From the NCBI GenBank assembly GCA_036377055.1, contig DASUZD010000301.1, forward strand, positions 1 to 7,146: a DNA stretch of 7,146 nt, given 5' to 3'. Below, in pieces: positions 6,183 through 7,146 of the stretch. This DNA is from DASUZD01 sp036377055. GTDB lineage: Bacteria > Actinomycetota > Thermoleophilia > Gaiellales > Gaiellaceae. Below the pieces are notes generated by a model. That model had not been told where the DNA came from. It worked only from the letters and a program-made list of their open reading frames with translations, and did no database searches. The position numbers and the translations under genes are program-made. The number at the start of each line of letters is the position of its first letter. Within the stretch, counting starts at the first letter, position 1.

Positions 6183-6268
6183 GCACCGGGGGAAACCGGG
6201 TTTCCCCCGTGGGCCCCCTCCTCGCAAGCACGGGTGAAACCGGGTTTCCCCCGTGAGCCCCCTCCTCG
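6183..6268. repeat. Two tandem copies of a hairpin-forming intergenic repeat, period 44 bp
   Basis: A 33-base unit occurs at 6192-6224 and 6236-6268 with a single difference (G6212 versus A6256). Each unit contains GAAACCGGGTTTC, which folds as GAAAC/GTTTC around a CGG loop, followed by a C-rich tail GTGrGCCCCCTCCTCG. The stem of copy 1 is 10 bp (6187-6196 with 6200-6209). The stem of copy 2 is 12 positions (6229-6240 with 6244-6255) with one T-C mismatch. The unit begins 2 bases after the response regulator stop. It may act as a terminator or mRNA-stabilising structure, or belong to a dispersed REP-like family; no poly-T tract follows either hairpin. Confidence 0.8.
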
Positions 6269-6290
6269 GCTATCGGTGAGCTGCCGTGAA

Positions 6291-6315
6291 CGCAGCCGGA
6301 ATGAATCCGGCTGCG
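6291..6315. terminator. Strong hairpin between convergent genes, possible bidirectional terminator
   Basis: CGCAGCCGGA (6291-6300) and TCCGGCTGCG (6306-6315) pair perfectly over 10 bp around the loop ATGAA. The hairpin lies between the response regulator (stop at 6180) and the leftward small gene (stop at 6338), where a terminator serving both directions is expected. There is no T-run after the stem on either strand, so it would be a non-canonical terminator or an RNA 3'-end stabiliser. Confidence 0.5.
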
Positions 6316-6337
6316 CGGCGCCAAAAGGCCGGCCGGA

Positions 6338-6520
6338 CTAGCGTGGCTTCCGGAACTCGCTGTCGCTGTAGCGCATGCCGCCGAGGGTCGAGCCGAGATG
6401 CTCTCCGATCGCGAGCTCGGCGTTCCGCCGCTCTCGTTCGACCTCCGCTCGGTCTTCCGGATCGAGTGAAGGGCTTCGCTTCCGCCCGAATCCGAGGAGC
6501 CGACGGAGTTGCGCGAGCAA
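6338..6520 (-). CDS. Small basic protein of unknown function
   Basis: A 60-residue open frame reads leftward from TTG 6520. Its N-terminus is amphipathic (MLAQLRRLLGFGRKR), its middle is highly charged (DPEDRAEVERERRNAEL), and it ends in RYSDSEFRKPR. I do not recognise a family; no signal peptide or true membrane span is visible. It begins 11 bases after the stop of the upstream coiled-coil gene and ends 22 bases before the strong hairpin at 6291-6315, so it looks like the last gene of a two-gene unit. The TTG start has no obvious Shine-Dalgarno site, and translation may depend on coupling to the gene before it. Codon choice fits the neighbours, favouring G or C at third positions, but a frame this short could be open by chance. 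Confidence 0.55.
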   Translation of the reverse strand: MLAQLRRLLGFGRKRSPSLDPEDRAEVERERRNAELAIGEHLGSTLGGMRYSDSEFRKPR

Positions 6521-6531
6521 CGGCCGCGTCG

Positions 6532-6861
6532 TCAGCCGACCGTGATCTCGCTTGCGCGAGCTCGAAGCTCGGTGAGGACTCCTCGAAGCTTCGTCAGCTC
6601 GGCGTCGACGTCGCCGAGACGGCGCGCGGCCAAACCAAGCTCTTCGGCCTCCGGCGCGGGGCTGTCACCGTTGAGCCCGCCTGCGAGCTCGGAGACGCGC
6701 CGCTCGAGCCGCTTCGACTCCGCTTCGAGCTCGAGCGCGCGCGCGTAGCCATCGGTCAACGTGTGCTCGAGCCGGGCGCGGAGGCGAGGTCCTTCGTCTT
6801 CGGCCGGTTCGTCGAGCAGCGCGCGAATATCGTCGTAGAGGCGGGCGATCTCGTGGGTCAA
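6532..6861 (-). CDS. Small coiled-coil protein of unknown function
   Basis: This 109-residue soluble protein begins MTHEIARLYDDIRALLDEP. Two helical segments with heptad-like spacing of Leu and Ala (about 25-60, and 71-103 ending KLRGVLTELRARA) are joined by a Gly/Pro-rich turn (GGLNGDSPAP), suggesting a helical hairpin or a dimer. I recognise no named family. TTG 6861 is preferred over ATG 6915 because GGAG at 6872-6869 lies 7 bases before it, a good -10 (CATAAT) lies just upstream, and ATG 6915 would be upstream of that promoter. The opposite strand is also open through this region, but its translation lacks a convincing start and reads like the mirror of a coiled coil. It is followed after 11 bp by the 60-residue gene and is divergent from the carboxypeptidase gene. 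Confidence 0.7.
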   Translation of the reverse strand: MTHEIARLYDDIRALLDEPAEDEGPRLRARLEHTLTDGYARALELEAESKRLERRVSELAGGLNGDSPAPEAEELGLAARRLGDVDAELTKLRGVLTELRARASEITVG

Positions 6862-6868
6862 CGGCGAG

Positions 6869-6872
6869 CTCC
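6869..6872 (-). promoter_or_regulatory. Ribosome binding site that selects TTG 6861
   Basis: The minus strand reads GGAG with a 7-base spacer before TTG 6861. No comparable purine stretch precedes the longer ATG 6915 alternative, so this site decides the start of the coiled-coil protein. Confidence 0.55.
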
Positions 6873-6885
6873 GGGAGGTCTCTCG

Positions 6886-6914
6886 ATTATGTGACGCCGA
6901 GGCCGCCGTGAGCA
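6886..6914 (-). promoter_or_regulatory. Promoter of the two small leftward genes
   Basis: On the minus strand CATAAT (6891-6886, 5 of 6 matches to TATAAT) is the most AT-rich hexamer in this gap. A weak -35, TGCTCA (6914-6909), lies 17 bases upstream. Transcription would start near 6879, giving a leader of about 18 bases that contains the GGAG site. Confidence 0.5.
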
Positions 6915-6958
6915 TGGGCCGAGCGACCTATCTTCGCCGACGCCGAGACCCATCTTCC

Positions 6959-6987
6959 TTGACGGCATGCGCCCGGGCTCGAAGAAT
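6959..6987 (+). promoter_or_regulatory. Promoter of the carboxypeptidase gene, likely leaderless
   Basis: TTGACG (6959-6964, 5 of 6 consensus matches) and AAGAAT (6982-6987, 4 of 6) are separated by 17 bases. This is the best sigma-70-type match in the window. The GTG start at 6998 follows the -10 by only 10 bases, so the message would have at most about 4 leader bases and no Shine-Dalgarno site. Confidence 0.55.
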
Positions 6988-6997
6988 TCCGCCTCGA

Positions 6998-7146
6998 GTG
7001 CGCCGCCCCGCCCGCCTTGTCACGTTCGCTGCCGCCGTCCTCGCGGCCCTGCCTGCGACCGCGGCAGCGCAGACGCGCGCCGACGGCAGCCTCCAGCAGA
7101 GGCTCGCCCGCGCGCTCGCGGTCCCGCACGTCCCGCGGACCTCGGC
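6998..7146 (+). CDS. dacB: Probable D-alanyl-D-alanine carboxypeptidase, DacB/PBP4 type, N-terminus (partial)
   Basis: The first 49 residues are visible from GTG 6998, and the gene runs off the right edge. A signal peptide (MRRPARLV, then a hydrophobic stretch FAAAVLAALPATAAA with a probable cut at AAA-Q) is followed by ADGSLQQRLARALAVPHVPR. A secreted protein opening with a short L-x-x-x-L-x-x-A-L helix and a V-P-H-V-like segment is typical of S13-family carboxypeptidases in actinobacteria, which trim D-Ala from peptidoglycan stems. The catalytic SxxK, SxN and KTG motifs lie outside the window, so the family call rests on this short similarity and the wall-related context. GTG 6998 is chosen because it begins the signal peptide and follows a good promoter. 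Confidence 0.55.
   Translation, partial: MRRPARLVTFAAAVLAALPATAAAQTRADGSLQQRLARALAVPHVPRTS

Noticed and set aside
6183..6268. CRISPR array
   Set aside because: There are only two repeats, an 11-bp gap between the 33-bp units, no cas genes, and the repeat is an ordinary hairpin.
5440..6324. 294-residue leftward open frame opposite the response regulator
   Set aside because: It is antisense to a well-conserved two-domain protein, and its N-terminus is only a translation of the hairpin repeat.
6286..6894. 202-residue rightward open frame opposite the small genes
   Set aside because: It starts inside the terminator hairpin, has no ribosome site, and mirrors the coiled coil of the leftward gene, which has a promoter, ribosome site and better protein-like composition.

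Overview
This 7.1 kb window is GC-rich chromosomal DNA packed with genes on both strands, with short intergenic gaps. The gene content (Ku, a FadD15-type acyl-CoA ligase, secreted NlpC/P60 and 3D-domain wall enzymes, a NarL-type regulator) and the frequent GTG/TTG starts suggest an actinobacterium. A deep-branching lineage such as Thermoleophilia/Gaiellales is a guess from style, not something the sequence proves. I see no phage, transposon, CRISPR, tRNA or rRNA.

Layout: (1) The 5' end of a Ku gene for non-homologous end joining runs leftward from 114 out of the window. (2) Divergent to it, at 198-3151, is a two-gene unit: a long-chain acyl-CoA ligase, then an MFS transporter that seems to start at a CTG codon overlapping the ligase stop (CTGA). 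(3) A secreted coiled-coil NlpC/P60 endopeptidase runs leftward at 3124-4245, and its 3' end overlaps the transporter by 28 bp. (4) Divergent from it is a secreted coiled-coil 3D-domain protein (4421-5443), followed 41 bp later by a NarL/LuxR-family response regulator (5485-6180) with no kinase in view. (5) At 6181-6337 lies a non-coding stretch with two tandem copies of a 44-bp-period hairpin repeat and a separate 10-bp-stem hairpin between convergent genes. (6) Two small leftward genes of unknown function (6338-6520 and 6532-6861), the larger a coiled coil, share a promoter. (7) The signal-peptide end of a probable D-alanyl-D-alanine carboxypeptidase (DacB/PBP4 type) runs rightward from 6998 off the edge.

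The most interesting part is 3124-6180. Two divergent cell-wall enzymes carry the same CwlO-like coiled-coil module fused to different catalytic heads. Their promoter regions share an outward-facing 13-bp box (TAsGGTGCCGCAC, one mismatch), so they are probably co-regulated; the adjacent response regulator is a candidate controller, but nothing in the sequence proves that. Start codons are also unusual: several genes lack a Shine-Dalgarno site and have a -10-like hexamer about 9-10 bp before a GTG or TTG start, which fits leaderless mRNAs, and two genes have no ATG, GTG or TTG at the position the protein requires.
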